Source: Rhodobacter sp. CACIA14H1 (GTDB taxonomy: Bacteria > Pseudomonadota > Alphaproteobacteria > Rhodobacterales > Rhodobacteraceae). Taken from it: DNA of 36,842 bases. Below the pieces are notes generated by a model. The model had not been told where the DNA came from, did no database searches, and saw nothing but the letters and a program-made list of their open reading frames with translations. This document shows, piece after piece, positions 7,803 through 15,862 of this stretch (positions within the stretch are counted from its first letter, which is position 1; every line of letters begins with the position of its first letter). Made by a program: the position numbers and the translations under genes. The stretch lies in the NCBI GenBank assembly GCA_000500915.1, contig AYNO01000016.1, positions 1 through 36,842 on the forward strand. The letters are read 5' to 3'.

Positions 7803-10310
7803 ATGACAGACATGACGATTGCCGCGCCTCTGGCTGCGGCCCTTTCGGCCAAGGGATACGAGTCCCTTACGGCCGTGCAGACTGCCGTTCTGGGCGAAGG
7901 CGTGGCGGGGCGTGACCTGCTGGTGTCGGCGCAGACCGGTTCGGGCAAGACGGTCGCCTTCGGCATCGCCATCGCGGGCGATGTGCTGGCAGGGCAGGAC
8001 CGGCTGCTGTTCGCGGACAAGCCGCTGGCGCTGGTCGTCGCACCGACGCGGGAGCTGGCGCTGCAGGTGCGGCGCGAGTTCGAGTGGCTTTATGCCGAAG
8101 CTGGGGCGATGCTGGCCTCTTGCGTGGGCGGGATGGATTACCGCAACGAACGGCGCGCGCTGGAGCGCGGGGCGCATATCGTGGTGGGCACGCCGGGCCG
8201 GTTGCGCGACCATATCGAACGCGGGTCGCTGGACCTGTCGGGGGTGAAGGCCGTCGTTCTGGACGAGGCGGACGAGATGCTGGATCTGGGCTTTGCCGAG
8301 GATCTGGAATTCATCCTCGGCGCCGCGCCCGAGGAGCGGCGGACGCTGATGTTCTCGGCCACCGTGCCGAAGGAGATCGAGAAGCTGGCGGGCACCTTCC
8401 AGCGCGACGCGCTGCGGATCGTTGCGCAGGGCGAGGCGAAGCAGCATGTCGATATCGAATACCGCGCCCTGTCGGTGCAGGCGCGGGACAAGGAACATGC
8501 GATCTTCAACGTGCTGCGGTTCTACGAGGCGCAGACGGCCATCGTCTTCTGCAAGACGCGGGCGAATGTGAACCACCTGTTCGCCCGGATGCAGAATCGC
8601 GGGTTCCAGGCGGTGGCGCTGTCGGGCGAGTTGAGCCAGACGGAGCGGATGCACGCGCTTCAGGCGCTGCGCGACGGGCGGGCGCGGGTCTGCATCGCCA
8701 CGGATGTGGCGGCGCGGGGGATCGACCTGCCGGGGCTGGAGTTGGTGGTCCATGCGGACCTGCCGTCGAATTCCGAGACGCTGCTGCACCGGTCGGGCCG
8801 GACGGGGCGGGCGGGGCGCAAGGGCGTTTCCGCGCTGATCGTGCCGCCGGCGGAGTTCCGCAAGGCGCAGCGGTTGCTGACCGGGGCCAAGGTCGTTGCC
8901 GAATGGGGCAAGGCGCCGGGCGCGGACGAGGTACAGGAGCGCGAGGATGCGCGGCTGATGGACCATCCGACGCTGGCCGAAGCGCCGGGCGACGAGGGCG
9001 GCATGGGCGCGGCCCTGCTGGAGCGCTATGGCGCGGAGCAGGTGGCTGCGGCCTTTGTCCGGCTGTGGCGCGAGGGGCGGTCCGCGCCCGAGGTGCTGTC
9101 GGATTCGCTGCCGCCTCCGGCTGCGCTGCCGGTGCGGGAACGGGGGGAGTTCGGGCCTTCGGTCTGGTACCGCCTGTCGGTCGGGCATACGGGCCGGGCC
9201 GAGGCGCGGTGGCTGCTGCCCAAGATCTGCGAGACGGGCGGCATCGCCAAGGACGGCATCGGCGCGATCCGCGTGCAGCAGGAGCATACGCTGGTGCAGA
9301 TCGCCGAGCCCGTCGCGGGGCGGTTCGGCGCGATGGTGGAAATCGAGCCGGGCCTGATGATGGAACGGCTGGAGGGCGAGCCGTCGATGGAGCGGCCGGA
9401 GCGGCCCCAGCGTGCGGAACGTCCCGAACGCCGCGTGACGCCGAAGCCGGTGCGCGAGGAGCGGGCGGAACGGCCGAGCTATTCGGGCAAGCCGCCGCGC
9501 ATCGTCGAGGAGGACGAGGGCGAGGCTGCTGCTGCGCCGGCGCGGAAGGAATGGCATCCGGATGGCGAGCGCAAGGCCCCTGCGAAGAAGCCCTATGCCG
9601 CGCGTGAGGACGGGGAGCGCAAGCCCTACGAGAAGAAGTCCTACGCCCCGCGCGAGGATGGGGAGCGCAAGCCCTACGAGAAGAAGCCCTACGCCCCGCG
9701 CGAGGACGGCGAGCGCAAGCCCTACGAGAAGAAACCCTACGCCCCGCGCGAGGGTGGCGACCGCAAGCCCTATGGCGAGAAGCGCCCCTATGCGCCGCGC
9801 GAGGATGGCGAGCGCAAGCCCTACGAGAAGAAGCCCTACGCCCCGCGCGAGGGCGGCGACCGCAAGCCCTATGGCGAGAAGCGGCCCTATGCCCCGCGCG
9901 AGGATGGCGAGCGCCGTCCCTACGCGCCCCGCGAGGAGGGCGAGCGCAAGCCGCGCTGGAAGGCCGAGGGCGGTGCGCCGCGTTCCGCCGGGTTCAAGAG
10001 CCATGGCGGCGCGCCGCGCGGCGACGGGGCCGAGCGTCCGGCGCGGGCGGCGGGGTTCAAGTCCCATGCCGCCGAGGGCAAGGGTGACTGGGCGCCGCGG
10101 AAGCCGCGGGCCGAGGGCGAGCGTCCGAAGGGCGACTGGAAGCCGAAGGGCGAGGGCGGCAAACCCGCCTACAAACCCCGCGCCGAGGGGGCGGAAGGCA
10201 AGCCCTTCCGCGCCAAGCCGGGGGCTGCGAAACCCGCTGCCCGCCCGCCGAAGCCCAAGGCCGATGCGCGGGATACGTCAAAACGCTTTGTCCCGCCGAA
10301 GAAGAAGTGA
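7803..10310 (+). CDS. DEAD-box ATP-dependent RNA helicase with DbpA-like RNA-binding domain and repetitive basic tail
   Basis: The protein is about 835 residues from the ATG at 7803 (AGGAAA just upstream); an in-frame ATG at 7770 is less likely. The helicase core has the Q motif region GYESLTAVQTAVL, Walker A AQTGSGKT (43-50), PTRELALQV (81-89), TPGRLRDHI, DEAD (about 154-157), SAT (about 185-187), ATDVAARGIDL (299-309) and HRSGRTGRAG (329-338). A DbpA-type RNA-binding domain follows near 450-518, suggesting a role in ribosome assembly or RNA remodelling like DbpA/CsdA. From about 560 to the end the chain is a low-complexity Arg/Lys/Pro/Gly tail, including near-perfect repeats of 16-17 residues (596-715). 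The gene stands alone and ends at a strong terminator. E. coli DbpA is about half this length; the extension accounts for the difference. Confidence 0.93.
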   Translation: MTDMTIAAPLAAALSAKGYESLTAVQTAVLGEGVAGRDLLVSAQTGSGKTVAFGIAIAGDVLAGQDRLLFADKPLALVVAPTRELALQVRREFEWLYAEAGAMLASCVGGMDYRNERRALERGAHIVVGTPGRLRDHIERGSLDLSGVKAVVLDEADEMLDLGFAEDLEFILGAAPEERRTLMFSATVPKEIEKLAGTFQRDALRIVAQGEAKQHVDIEYRALSVQARDKEHAIFNVLRFYEAQTAIVFCKTRANVNHLFARMQNRGFQAVALSGELSQTERMHALQALRDGRARVCIATDVAARGIDLPGLELVVHADLPSNSETLLHRSGRTGRAGRKGVSALIVPPAEFRKAQRLLTGAKVVAEWGKAPGADEVQEREDARLMDHPTLAEAPGDEGGMGAALLERYGAEQVAAAFVRLWREGRSAPEVLSDSLPPPAALPVRERGEFGPSVWYRLSVGHTGRAEARWLLPKICETGGIAKDGIGAIRVQQEHTLVQIAEPVAGRFGAMVEIEPGLMMERLEGEPSMERPERPQRAERPERRVTPKPVREERAERPSYSGKPPRIVEEDEGEAAAAPARKEWHPDGERKAPAKKPYAAREDGERKPYEKKSYAPREDGERKPYEKKPYAPREDGERKPYEKKPYAPREGGDRKPYGEKRPYAPREDGERKPYEKKPYAPREGGDRKPYGEKRPYAPREDGERRPYAPREEGERKPRWKAEGGAPRSAGFKSHGGAPRGDGAERPARAAGFKSHAAEGKGDWAPRKPRAEGERPKGDWKPKGEGGKPAYKPRAEGAEGKPFRAKPGAAKPAARPPKPKADARDTSKRFVPPKKK
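9588..9947 (+). repeat. in-frame 48-51 bp tandem repeats in the helicase gene
   Basis: Six or so copies of a unit encoding KPYEKKPYAPREDGER (variants KPYEKKPYAPREGGDR and the 17-residue KPYGEKRPYAPREDGER) run head to tail, flanked by shorter partial units at both ends. The DNA copies are nearly identical, so the array probably expands and contracts by slippage or recombination in multiples of three. The encoded segment is strongly basic with regularly spaced tyrosines, as seen in RNA-binding, phase-separating tails. It is coding sequence, not a CRISPR array. Confidence 0.9.
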
Positions 10311-10331
10311 CGCAGGAAGCAGAGTGAACAG

Positions 10332-10360
10332 GGCCGTCCTTCGGGGCGGCCGTTTTTCTT
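10332..10360 (+). terminator. Rho-independent terminator of the helicase gene
   Basis: GGCCGTCC (10332-10339) pairs with GGGCGGCC (10344-10351) around a TTCG tetraloop, with one G-T wobble. A T-rich tract (GTTTTTCTTT) follows immediately. It begins 21 bases after the helicase stop codon. Confidence 0.9.
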
Positions 10361-10369
10361 TCCAGAAGG

Positions 10370-10483
10370 AGCGGGCCGGGGCCCGCATTCCCTTTCTCTC
10401 GCCCGCGCGGCAGGGCCGCGCAGGCGAGGCGCGGGGGTTTCACACCCCCGCCACCCCCGTGGGATATTTGGGGACGGAAAATG
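10370..10483. repeat. intergenic hairpin block ending in a conserved 22-nt element (copy 1)
   Basis: This stretch lies between the helicase terminator and the convergent phosphatase gene. It contains several G+C-rich inverted repeats: GCGGGC/GCCCGC, GCGCGGC/GCCGCGC and GCGGGGGT/ACCCCCGC. It ends with a 22-nt block at 10462-10483 that, read on the minus strand, contains TTTTCCGTCCCCAAATATCC. An identical 22-nt block occurs at 26931-26952, again just past the end of a minus-strand gene and again joined to hairpins. Similar intergenic repeats are, to my knowledge, frequent in Rhodobacteraceae; this was not checked. They may act as terminators or mRNA 3'-end elements for the minus-strand gene. 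Confidence 0.65.
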
Positions 10484-10485
10484 GA

Positions 10486-11265
10486 TCAGGGGTGCAGGCG
10501 GGCGAGGAGTGCGGCGTGCAGTCCGGGGGCGGCGGCGACGAGGCCGTCGCTGCGCGGGACGGGGTTGTTGAAGGTGAGGGGGGCGCCGTGGCGGTTCGTG
10601 ACGGTGGCACCGGCGCGGGTGGCGATCAGGGCGCCTGCCGCGATGTCCCATTCCCAGCCCTGCCGGAAGGAGAGCATCCCGTCGAAGCGGCCCTGCGCCA
10701 CGAGGGCGAGGCGGTAGGCGACCGAGGCGCGGAAGGAGCGTTTGAGGTCGGGGACGCCGCCGGGCCAGAGTTCGGGTTTCATGTTGGCGGCGGGGGTGAG
10801 GATGTTGGCACCTTCGATGCCCGCGATGGTGCTGGCGCGGATCGGTTCGCCGTTCAGCGTGGCGGGGCCCGTGGCGGTGGCCGCGAAGAGGCGGTCGAGG
10901 GCGGGGAGATAGACGACGCCTGCCGTCACCTGCCCGTTCCGGGCGATGGCGATGGCGTGGCTGAAGCTGTCCTCGCCCGCGATGAAGGCGCGGGTGCCGT
11001 CGATGGGGTCGAGGATGAACTGGGCTTCGGTGGCCAGGCGGGCGGCGTCGTCCGGGGTTTCTTCGGACAGCCAGCCGTAGCGGGGCCTTGCGCTGCGGAG
11101 GGTGGCGTGGAGGGCGTCGTTGACGGCGTGGTCGGCCTCGGTCACGGGGCCTTCGTCGCCCTTGTCCCATGTCTTGGGGTTGCGCTTCCAGTAGCGGAGC
11201 GCGATGCGCCCCGCTTCTTTGGCGGCACGGATGAGGAGGGCGAGGTCGTCGTCAGCTTCCGGCAA
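10486..11265 (-). CDS. inositol monophosphatase / CysQ-like phosphatase
   Basis: The 259-residue protein belongs to the Mg2+-dependent, Li+-sensitive phosphatase family that includes inositol monophosphatase and 3'(2'),5'-bisphosphate nucleotidase (CysQ). Metal-binding signatures are present in order: GPVTEADHAVN (about 39-49), SEET (about 67-70), the hallmark ILDPIDGTRAFI (about 84-95), and GWEWDIAAGALI near residue 203. The substrate cannot be settled from sequence; the D-P-I-D-G-T-x-x-F form fits both subgroups. It overlaps the pmbA stop by 14 bp, so the two genes are probably translated from one mRNA. The conserved 22-nt intergenic block begins two bases after its stop codon. Confidence 0.88.
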   Translation of the reverse strand: MPEADDDLALLIRAAKEAGRIALRYWKRNPKTWDKGDEGPVTEADHAVNDALHATLRSARPRYGWLSEETPDDAARLATEAQFILDPIDGTRAFIAGEDSFSHAIAIARNGQVTAGVVYLPALDRLFAATATGPATLNGEPIRASTIAGIEGANILTPAANMKPELWPGGVPDLKRSFRASVAYRLALVAQGRFDGMLSFRQGWEWDIAAGALIATRAGATVTNRHGAPLTFNNPVPRSDGLVAAAPGLHAALLARLHP

Positions 11266-12595
11266 GGGTGAGGCCGTCGATCAGGCAGGAGGGGACGCGG
11301 GTGGAGAGGTGGGCGCGGGCGTCGTTGGCGGGGACGAGGCGCAGCAGCATGTCGCGCAGGTTGCCCGCGATGGTGCATTCGTTGACGGGGTGGGTGATCC
11401 GGCCGTTTTCCACCCAGAAGCCCGCCGCGCCGCGGGAATAGTCGCCCGTGGTGGGGTTGATGGTGGAGCCGATCATGGAAGTGACGAGAAGGCCGGTGCC
11501 CATGTCGCGGATCAGGTCGTCGCGGGTGCGGGCGCCCCGGGTCAGGTCGATGTTCGAGGTGGCGGGGGAGGGCGGGTGCGAGGTGCCGCGGGCGGCGTTG
11601 GCGGTGGAGGTCATGCCCAGTTTGCGGGCGGTGGCGAGGTCGAGGACCCAGCCCGTGAGGATGCCGTCTTCGACGATGGCGCGGCGTTGGGTCGGCAGGC
11701 CTTCGCCGTCGAAGGGGCGGGAGGAGGAGATGCGGGGGCGGTGCGGGTCTTCGATGACCGACAGGCCTGCGGGCAGGACCTGCTGGCCCAGGGCGTCGCG
11801 CAGCCATGAGGAGCCGCGGGCGATGGAGGTGCCGTTGATGGCGGAGAGCAGGTGGCCGATGAGCGAGGCGGCGACGCGTTCGTCGAAGAGGACGGGGTAG
11901 GTGCCGGTCTTCGGTTTCACCGCACCGGCGCGGGACAGGGCGCGGTCGGCGGCGAGTTCGCCGATGCCTTGGGCTGCGGGCATGTCGGATTGCCAGGTGC
12001 GGGATTCGCCGGCCCAGTCGCGTTCCATCTGCGTGCCCTGCCCCGTGAAGGCCACGGCGGAAAGAGAGCGGGAGGTGCGGGCGTAGCCGCCCGCGAAGCC
12101 GTTGGAGGCGGCGAGGTGCATGGCGCGGGTGGAATAGCCTGCGGAGGCTTCGACCTGCGTGATGCCCTTGCGCGACAGGGCGGCGGCTTCGACGGCGCGG
12201 CAGTCGGATTCCAGCGCGGCGGCGTCGGGTTCCGGGGCGGGATCGGCAAGGTCCAGCGCGGCAAGGTCCCAGTCGCGGGCGATCTGCGACGGGTCAGCCA
12301 ATCCGGCGGTGGGGTCTTCCGGTGCCTCGCGCGCCATGGCGACGGCGCGTTCGGCGAGCGCGGTGATGGTGCGGTCGGAGATGTCGGAGGCGGAAACGCA
12401 GGCCTGTTTGCCGCCGAAGAGGACGCGCAGGCCGATTTCGGTGCCTTCGGCGCGTTCGGCCTGTTCCAGCCTGCCTTGCCGCACATCGATGGAAAGGGAC
12501 GCGCCGTGGATGGCCAGCGCGTCCGCCTGTTCGGCCCCGGCCTTTTTCGCGGCGTCCAGAAGGCGGGCGGTCAGGTCGGGAAGCGAGACGGTCAT
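11252..12595 (-). CDS. pmbA: TldD/PmbA-family metallopeptidase-related protein PmbA
   Basis: The 447-residue protein is of the PmbA (TldE) type, which with TldD forms a protease involved in peptide maturation (for example microcin B17) and degradation of unfolded peptides. Recognisable segments are the N-terminal EQADALAIHGASLSIDVRQGRLEQAERAEGTEIGLRVLFGG, the middle YPVLFDERVAASLIGHLLSAINGTSIARGSSWL, and the C-terminal STINPTTGDYSRGAAGFWVENGRITHPVNECTIAGNLRDML, all typical. PmbA lacks the HExxxH zinc motif carried by TldD, and none is seen here. No tldD gene lies in the window. The start at 12595 is supported by AAAGGAC upstream. The phosphatase gene overlaps its 3' end by 14 bp. Confidence 0.92.
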   Translation of the reverse strand: MTVSLPDLTARLLDAAKKAGAEQADALAIHGASLSIDVRQGRLEQAERAEGTEIGLRVLFGGKQACVSASDISDRTITALAERAVAMAREAPEDPTAGLADPSQIARDWDLAALDLADPAPEPDAAALESDCRAVEAAALSRKGITQVEASAGYSTRAMHLAASNGFAGGYARTSRSLSAVAFTGQGTQMERDWAGESRTWQSDMPAAQGIGELAADRALSRAGAVKPKTGTYPVLFDERVAASLIGHLLSAINGTSIARGSSWLRDALGQQVLPAGLSVIEDPHRPRISSSRPFDGEGLPTQRRAIVEDGILTGWVLDLATARKLGMTSTANAARGTSHPPSPATSNIDLTRGARTRDDLIRDMGTGLLVTSMIGSTINPTTGDYSRGAAGFWVENGRITHPVNECTIAGNLRDMLLRLVPANDARAHLSTRVPSCLIDGLTLAGS

Positions 12596-12663
12596 GGGCT
12601 GTCCTTTGGCGGCATACGGAACCGAGGTAGTCCCAAGGCCGCCGCTGTGCAAGCATCGGGCAT

Positions 12664-12693
12664 GGAAAGGCCCCCGCCACGGGGGCGGGGGCC
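12664..12693 (-). terminator. probable Rho-independent terminator after the DUF2125 gene
   Basis: On the minus strand, GGCCCCCGCC pairs with GGCGGGGGCC (plus-strand arms 12669-12678 and 12684-12693) around a five-base loop, followed by TTTCC. It lies about 20 bases past the DUF2125 stop and upstream of pmbA, so it would separate these two minus-strand transcripts. The T tract is short. Confidence 0.65.
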
Positions 12694-12712
12694 GTGTGCC
12701 GGCGGGGGCCGG

Positions 12713-14257
12713 TTACTGGAGCTGCTGGCCGTTGGCGAAGAAACCGCCGTCCTTGAATTCCAGTGTGGAGGTCAGTTCGTCATCGCCCGTGGCATTGGCG
12801 AACATCGACAGCATCATGCGGAAGCCCATCACCTGATCCTCGGGCAGGAGACCCATCGCCACCAGCTTGTCCATCAGCGCATTGCCGCCCACCAGTTTCA
12901 GGTCGATCTTGCCGGTCGGCGCGGGCATCCCGCCATAGGTTTCAAGATCGGTGTTGTCGAAGGTCAGCGCCCCGTTGCCGGTGAGTTCCGCCCCCGCGAT
13001 CTTCGCGCGGATTTCGGTGAGGTCGAGCGAGTCGAGTTCGCCCGGAGGCTGGTCGCCAAGGGCCTCCATCGCGGCGGGGTCCATCAGGTTGGTGGTCATG
13101 GTGGCCGTGCCCTTGGTGTCGATCACCAGTGTCGCGGGGTCGCGCGGAAGCTGGTTCGTCGGGTCGAACATGGCCCAGATGTCGTCCGAGATGGTGAAAT
13201 CGACGATCTTGGTCAGCAGGGCGAAATCGGCAGGTTCCTCGGTCGGGCCGACCGGCATGAGGAAGCTGAAGGCGGCATCGGCATAGCCGATGTCAACCTG
13301 CGGGAAGGGAATGTCGGGCGAGGACATGGTCATCGTCACACCCTTGGACCCGACGGAGTAGGACATCTTTTCCGCATCCATCCCGAAGCCGATGCTGTTG
13401 CTGTCGGCCTTGCCCGCGATCTTGGTCACGCCCGTCGTCTCGGTCACTTCGAGGTCGTAGGTCGTCGCGCCCGCGTTGATCGTGCCGTCCGAAGCAAAGC
13501 CCGCCTGCAGGGCGGCCGCCATGTCCACCATCGCCGCCGCGCCGAGGAAGTTGCCGTTGGTCGTGCCGGTGATGTCGGCCATGGACAGGTTGAACTTGAC
13601 GGCGGAGGGAGCGGCTTCGGCACCGTCCTCGGGGCTGGGGTCCGGATCGGTGCCGGACATCGCCATGGTCAGGCTGTCGGCGGCGAAGCTGGAGGTCAGG
13701 TTCGACGCTTCGCCCTCGCCCGCGGCGAGGATGTATTTGCCTGTGACGTTGGACAGCGTGATCTCGGCCGTCAGGTCCACGGCTTCGGCGTCCACGCCTT
13801 CGATGCTGCCGAGGGCGATCTTGGCCTCGGGCGCGGTGTAGTCATAGGTCGTTTCCGACTCGTCGCCGCTGGCGATGATGGAAACGCCCGGCTGGCTGAT
13901 GTCCATGGTCAGGGTTGTGGGGCCGTCGCCTTCGCCTTCGGGCGGGTCGATGGTCAGTTCGATCGGATAGGAGTCGGACATGGTGACCTGCACCGTGCCG
14001 TCGCCCTGATCGGTGAAGCGCAGTTCGTCGATGGTGCCGGTGCCTTTCACGCCTTCCTGCGCGATGTCCAGCTTCATGCCCGTCACGACAAGCGTGTCGC
14101 CGTCGCGTTCCACGCTTTCGGTCGTGACCGTCTGGCCGGTGCCCGTCGCATAGGCGAGCCAGTTTTCCCAGACCTGTTCCGGAGTGACGTCGGCAAAGGC
14201 CGGCGCGGCGAGTGTGAGGGCAAGTGCGGTGCTGCCAGCCAGCCTGCGGATGAGCAT
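12713..14257 (-). CDS. exported DUF2125 family protein
   Basis: The 514-residue protein starts MLIRRLAGSTALALTLAAPAFA, a clear Sec signal peptide with an A-x-A cleavage site. AGAGG upstream supports this start. The mature chain is acidic, rich in Thr, Ser, Gly and Asp with alternating beta-strand patterns (DTLVVTGMKLDIAQEGVKGTGTIDELRF and similar), and ends LTSTLEFKDGGFFANGQQL. This layout matches the long DUF2125 proteins found in Rhodobacteraceae; repeated strand-turn segments suggest a large beta-sheet periplasmic structure, perhaps akin to lipid-transfer or AsmA-like folds, which is speculative. Its function is unknown. It is transcribed alone, divergent from the SDR gene, with a hairpin terminator downstream. 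Confidence 0.75.
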   Translation of the reverse strand: MLIRRLAGSTALALTLAAPAFADVTPEQVWENWLAYATGTGQTVTTESVERDGDTLVVTGMKLDIAQEGVKGTGTIDELRFTDQGDGTVQVTMSDSYPIELTIDPPEGEGDGPTTLTMDISQPGVSIIASGDESETTYDYTAPEAKIALGSIEGVDAEAVDLTAEITLSNVTGKYILAAGEGEASNLTSSFAADSLTMAMSGTDPDPSPEDGAEAAPSAVKFNLSMADITGTTNGNFLGAAAMVDMAAALQAGFASDGTINAGATTYDLEVTETTGVTKIAGKADSNSIGFGMDAEKMSYSVGSKGVTMTMSSPDIPFPQVDIGYADAAFSFLMPVGPTEEPADFALLTKIVDFTISDDIWAMFDPTNQLPRDPATLVIDTKGTATMTTNLMDPAAMEALGDQPPGELDSLDLTEIRAKIAGAELTGNGALTFDNTDLETYGGMPAPTGKIDLKLVGGNALMDKLVAMGLLPEDQVMGFRMMLSMFANATGDDELTSTLEFKDGGFFANGQQLQ

Positions 14258-14398
14258 AATGAACCTCTGTGTGAAGCTAAAAACCGGATCGCGCGGAGCA
14301 TCCTCCCGCAGGATGGGCGGGTCAAGGGTTTCCATCGCTGCCCCTCCATGCGTTAAGGGGATGGCAGAGTTATGGCGCGGAAAGGGGCAGAAGGGAGT

Positions 14399-15145
14399 AT
14401 GGAAGGCAAGGTCGTCGTGATTACGGGTGCAAGCCGGGGCATCGGTGCCGCGGCGGCGCGGGCCTTTGCGGCGCAGGGGGCGCGGGTGGCGCTGCTGGCC
14501 CGGTCCACGGCAGCGATCGGTGAACTGGCGGCGGAGATCGGGCCGCAGGCGATGGCGCTGGGCTGCGATGTGGCGCTGTGGGAGGATGTGCGGGGCGCGG
14601 TGGATGCGGTCGTCGCACGGTTCGGGCGGGTGGATGTGATGGTGAACAATGCCGCCGTGATCGAACCGATCGCGCGTCTGGGCGAGGCGGACCCCGCGGA
14701 ATGGGGGCTGGCGCAGGACATCAACCTGAAGGGCGTCTTCCACGGGATGCGGGCCGCCATTCCGGTGATGCGGGCGCAGGGGGGCGGGACGGTCATCACC
14801 GTGTCTTCCGGTGCGGCGACGCGCCCGCAGGAAGGCTGGAGCGCCTATTGCGCCGCCAAGGCGGGGGCGCTGATGCTGACGCGGGCGGCGCATCTGGAGG
14901 AGGGGCCGTCCGGCCTCCGCGTGCTGGGGCTGTCGCCGGGGACGGTTGCGACCGAGATGCAGGTGAAGATACGGGCCTCGGGGATCAACGAGGTGAGCCG
15001 GCTCTTGCCCGGGGACCATATCCCGCCGGACTGGCCCGCGCGGGCGCTGGTCTGGATGTGCGGGCCGGAGGCGGATGCGTGGCTGGGGACCGATGTCTCG
15101 CTGCGCAGCGAAGAGGTGAGGCGGGCCGTGGGGTTGATCGCATGA
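14399..15145 (+). CDS. short-chain dehydrogenase/reductase (SDR)
   Basis: This classical SDR has about 248 residues. It begins MEGKVVVITGASRGIG with the nucleotide-binding T-G-x-x-x-G-x-G motif. The NNAAV structural motif is near residue 83, and the catalytic set is S (VSSGAA), Y and K in YCAAK about 13 residues later. SPGTVATEM follows, typical of the family. The acidic residue that would show NADH or NADPH preference is not clear; the ARST after strand two suggests NADP(H). An in-frame ATG at 14372 would add nine residues (MARKGAEGS); the shorter start fits family alignments, though its AAGGGAG is close to the ATG. Its stop overlaps the crotonase start as ATGA, so the two enzymes probably act together on an acyl or hydroxyacyl substrate. 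Confidence 0.88.
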   Translation: MEGKVVVITGASRGIGAAAARAFAAQGARVALLARSTAAIGELAAEIGPQAMALGCDVALWEDVRGAVDAVVARFGRVDVMVNNAAVIEPIARLGEADPAEWGLAQDINLKGVFHGMRAAIPVMRAQGGGTVITVSSGAATRPQEGWSAYCAAKAGALMLTRAAHLEEGPSGLRVLGLSPGTVATEMQVKIRASGINEVSRLLPGDHIPPDWPARALVWMCGPEADAWLGTDVSLRSEEVRRAVGLIA

Positions 15146-15753
15146 TAAGGACCGAAGATCGTGGCGGGGCGCGGCTGGTCGTTCTGGACCGGCCGGACAA
15201 GGCCAATGCGCTGACGCAGGGGATGCTGGCGGCGCTGGACGGGTCCGTGGCGCAGGCGGGGGTCGACGGGGTTGCGGTTCTGGTCCTGACGGGGAACGGC
15301 AAGGTGTTTTCGGCGGGTGCCGATCTGGAGGGCATGGCGCAGGGTCTGGCACATGCCCCCGAATGGGAAATCCTGTCGCGGCGCATCGCGGGCTATCCGG
15401 GGCTGACGGTGGCGGCGCTGAACGGGACGCTGGCGGGCGGGGCCTTCGGGATGGTGCTGGCCTGCGACCTGCGGGTTGCGGTGCCGCGGGCCGAGTTCTT
15501 CTATCCGGTCATGAAGCGCGGCTACCTGCCGCAACCGTCCGACCCGCAGCGTCTGGCGGCGCTGGTGGGCCCGGCGCGGGCGCGGCAGGTGATCCTTGCC
15601 GGTCGCCGCATCGCCGCCGGGGAGGCGCGGGACTGGGGGCTGGTCGATCTGCTGGCCGAGGATGCGGTGGAGGGTGCGCTGGCGCTGGTGGCGGATGCGC
15701 TGGGCGCGGCACCGGCCCATGTGCGGCGGATGAAGGCGATGTTCCGCGACTGA
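15142..15753 (+). CDS. crotonase-fold (enoyl-CoA hydratase/isomerase family) protein, short and lacking catalytic Glu pair
   Basis: The 203-residue protein has the crotonase pattern: LDRPDKANALTQGML, the first oxyanion-hole segment FSAGADLEGM, and the second at NGTLAGGAFGMVLACDLRVA. Aligned by eye with enoyl-CoA hydratase, the position of the first catalytic glutamate (usual G-G-G-C-E) is glycine and that of the second (usual Q-P-E) is valine in FFYPVMKRGYLP. A standard hydration reaction is therefore unlikely; an isomerase, hydrolase or other crotonase reaction is possible. It is also about 50 residues shorter than usual, ending at VRRMKAMFRD. It starts inside the stop codon of the SDR gene (ATGA overlap). 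Confidence 0.82.
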   Translation: MIRTEDRGGARLVVLDRPDKANALTQGMLAALDGSVAQAGVDGVAVLVLTGNGKVFSAGADLEGMAQGLAHAPEWEILSRRIAGYPGLTVAALNGTLAGGAFGMVLACDLRVAVPRAEFFYPVMKRGYLPQPSDPQRLAALVGPARARQVILAGRRIAAGEARDWGLVDLLAEDAVEGALALVADALGAAPAHVRRMKAMFRD

Positions 15754-15862
15754 CGGCCTGTTCCGTCGCGCCTGTAGCGGAAACCGCAGGGTCCATGTCG
15801 CCCTTCGGCTTGCCCCTTCCGCCGGAGGGCGCGACACAGGGTGTCCCGACCGGAGGCCCCCG

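Noticed and set aside
9588-9947. Regular repeats that could suggest a CRISPR array
   Set aside because: The units are contiguous, in frame and encode a basic peptide; there are no unique spacers.
7791-10067. A 758-codon open frame on the minus strand opposite the helicase
   Set aside because: It is the antisense of a G+C-rich gene with full DEAD-box motifs; the translation is Arg/Leu/His-rich with no recognisable domain.
11852-14356. An 834-codon plus-strand frame across pmbA and the DUF2125 gene
   Set aside because: It spans two well-supported minus-strand genes and their intergenic terminator, and its product is Gly/His/Arg-rich without domains.
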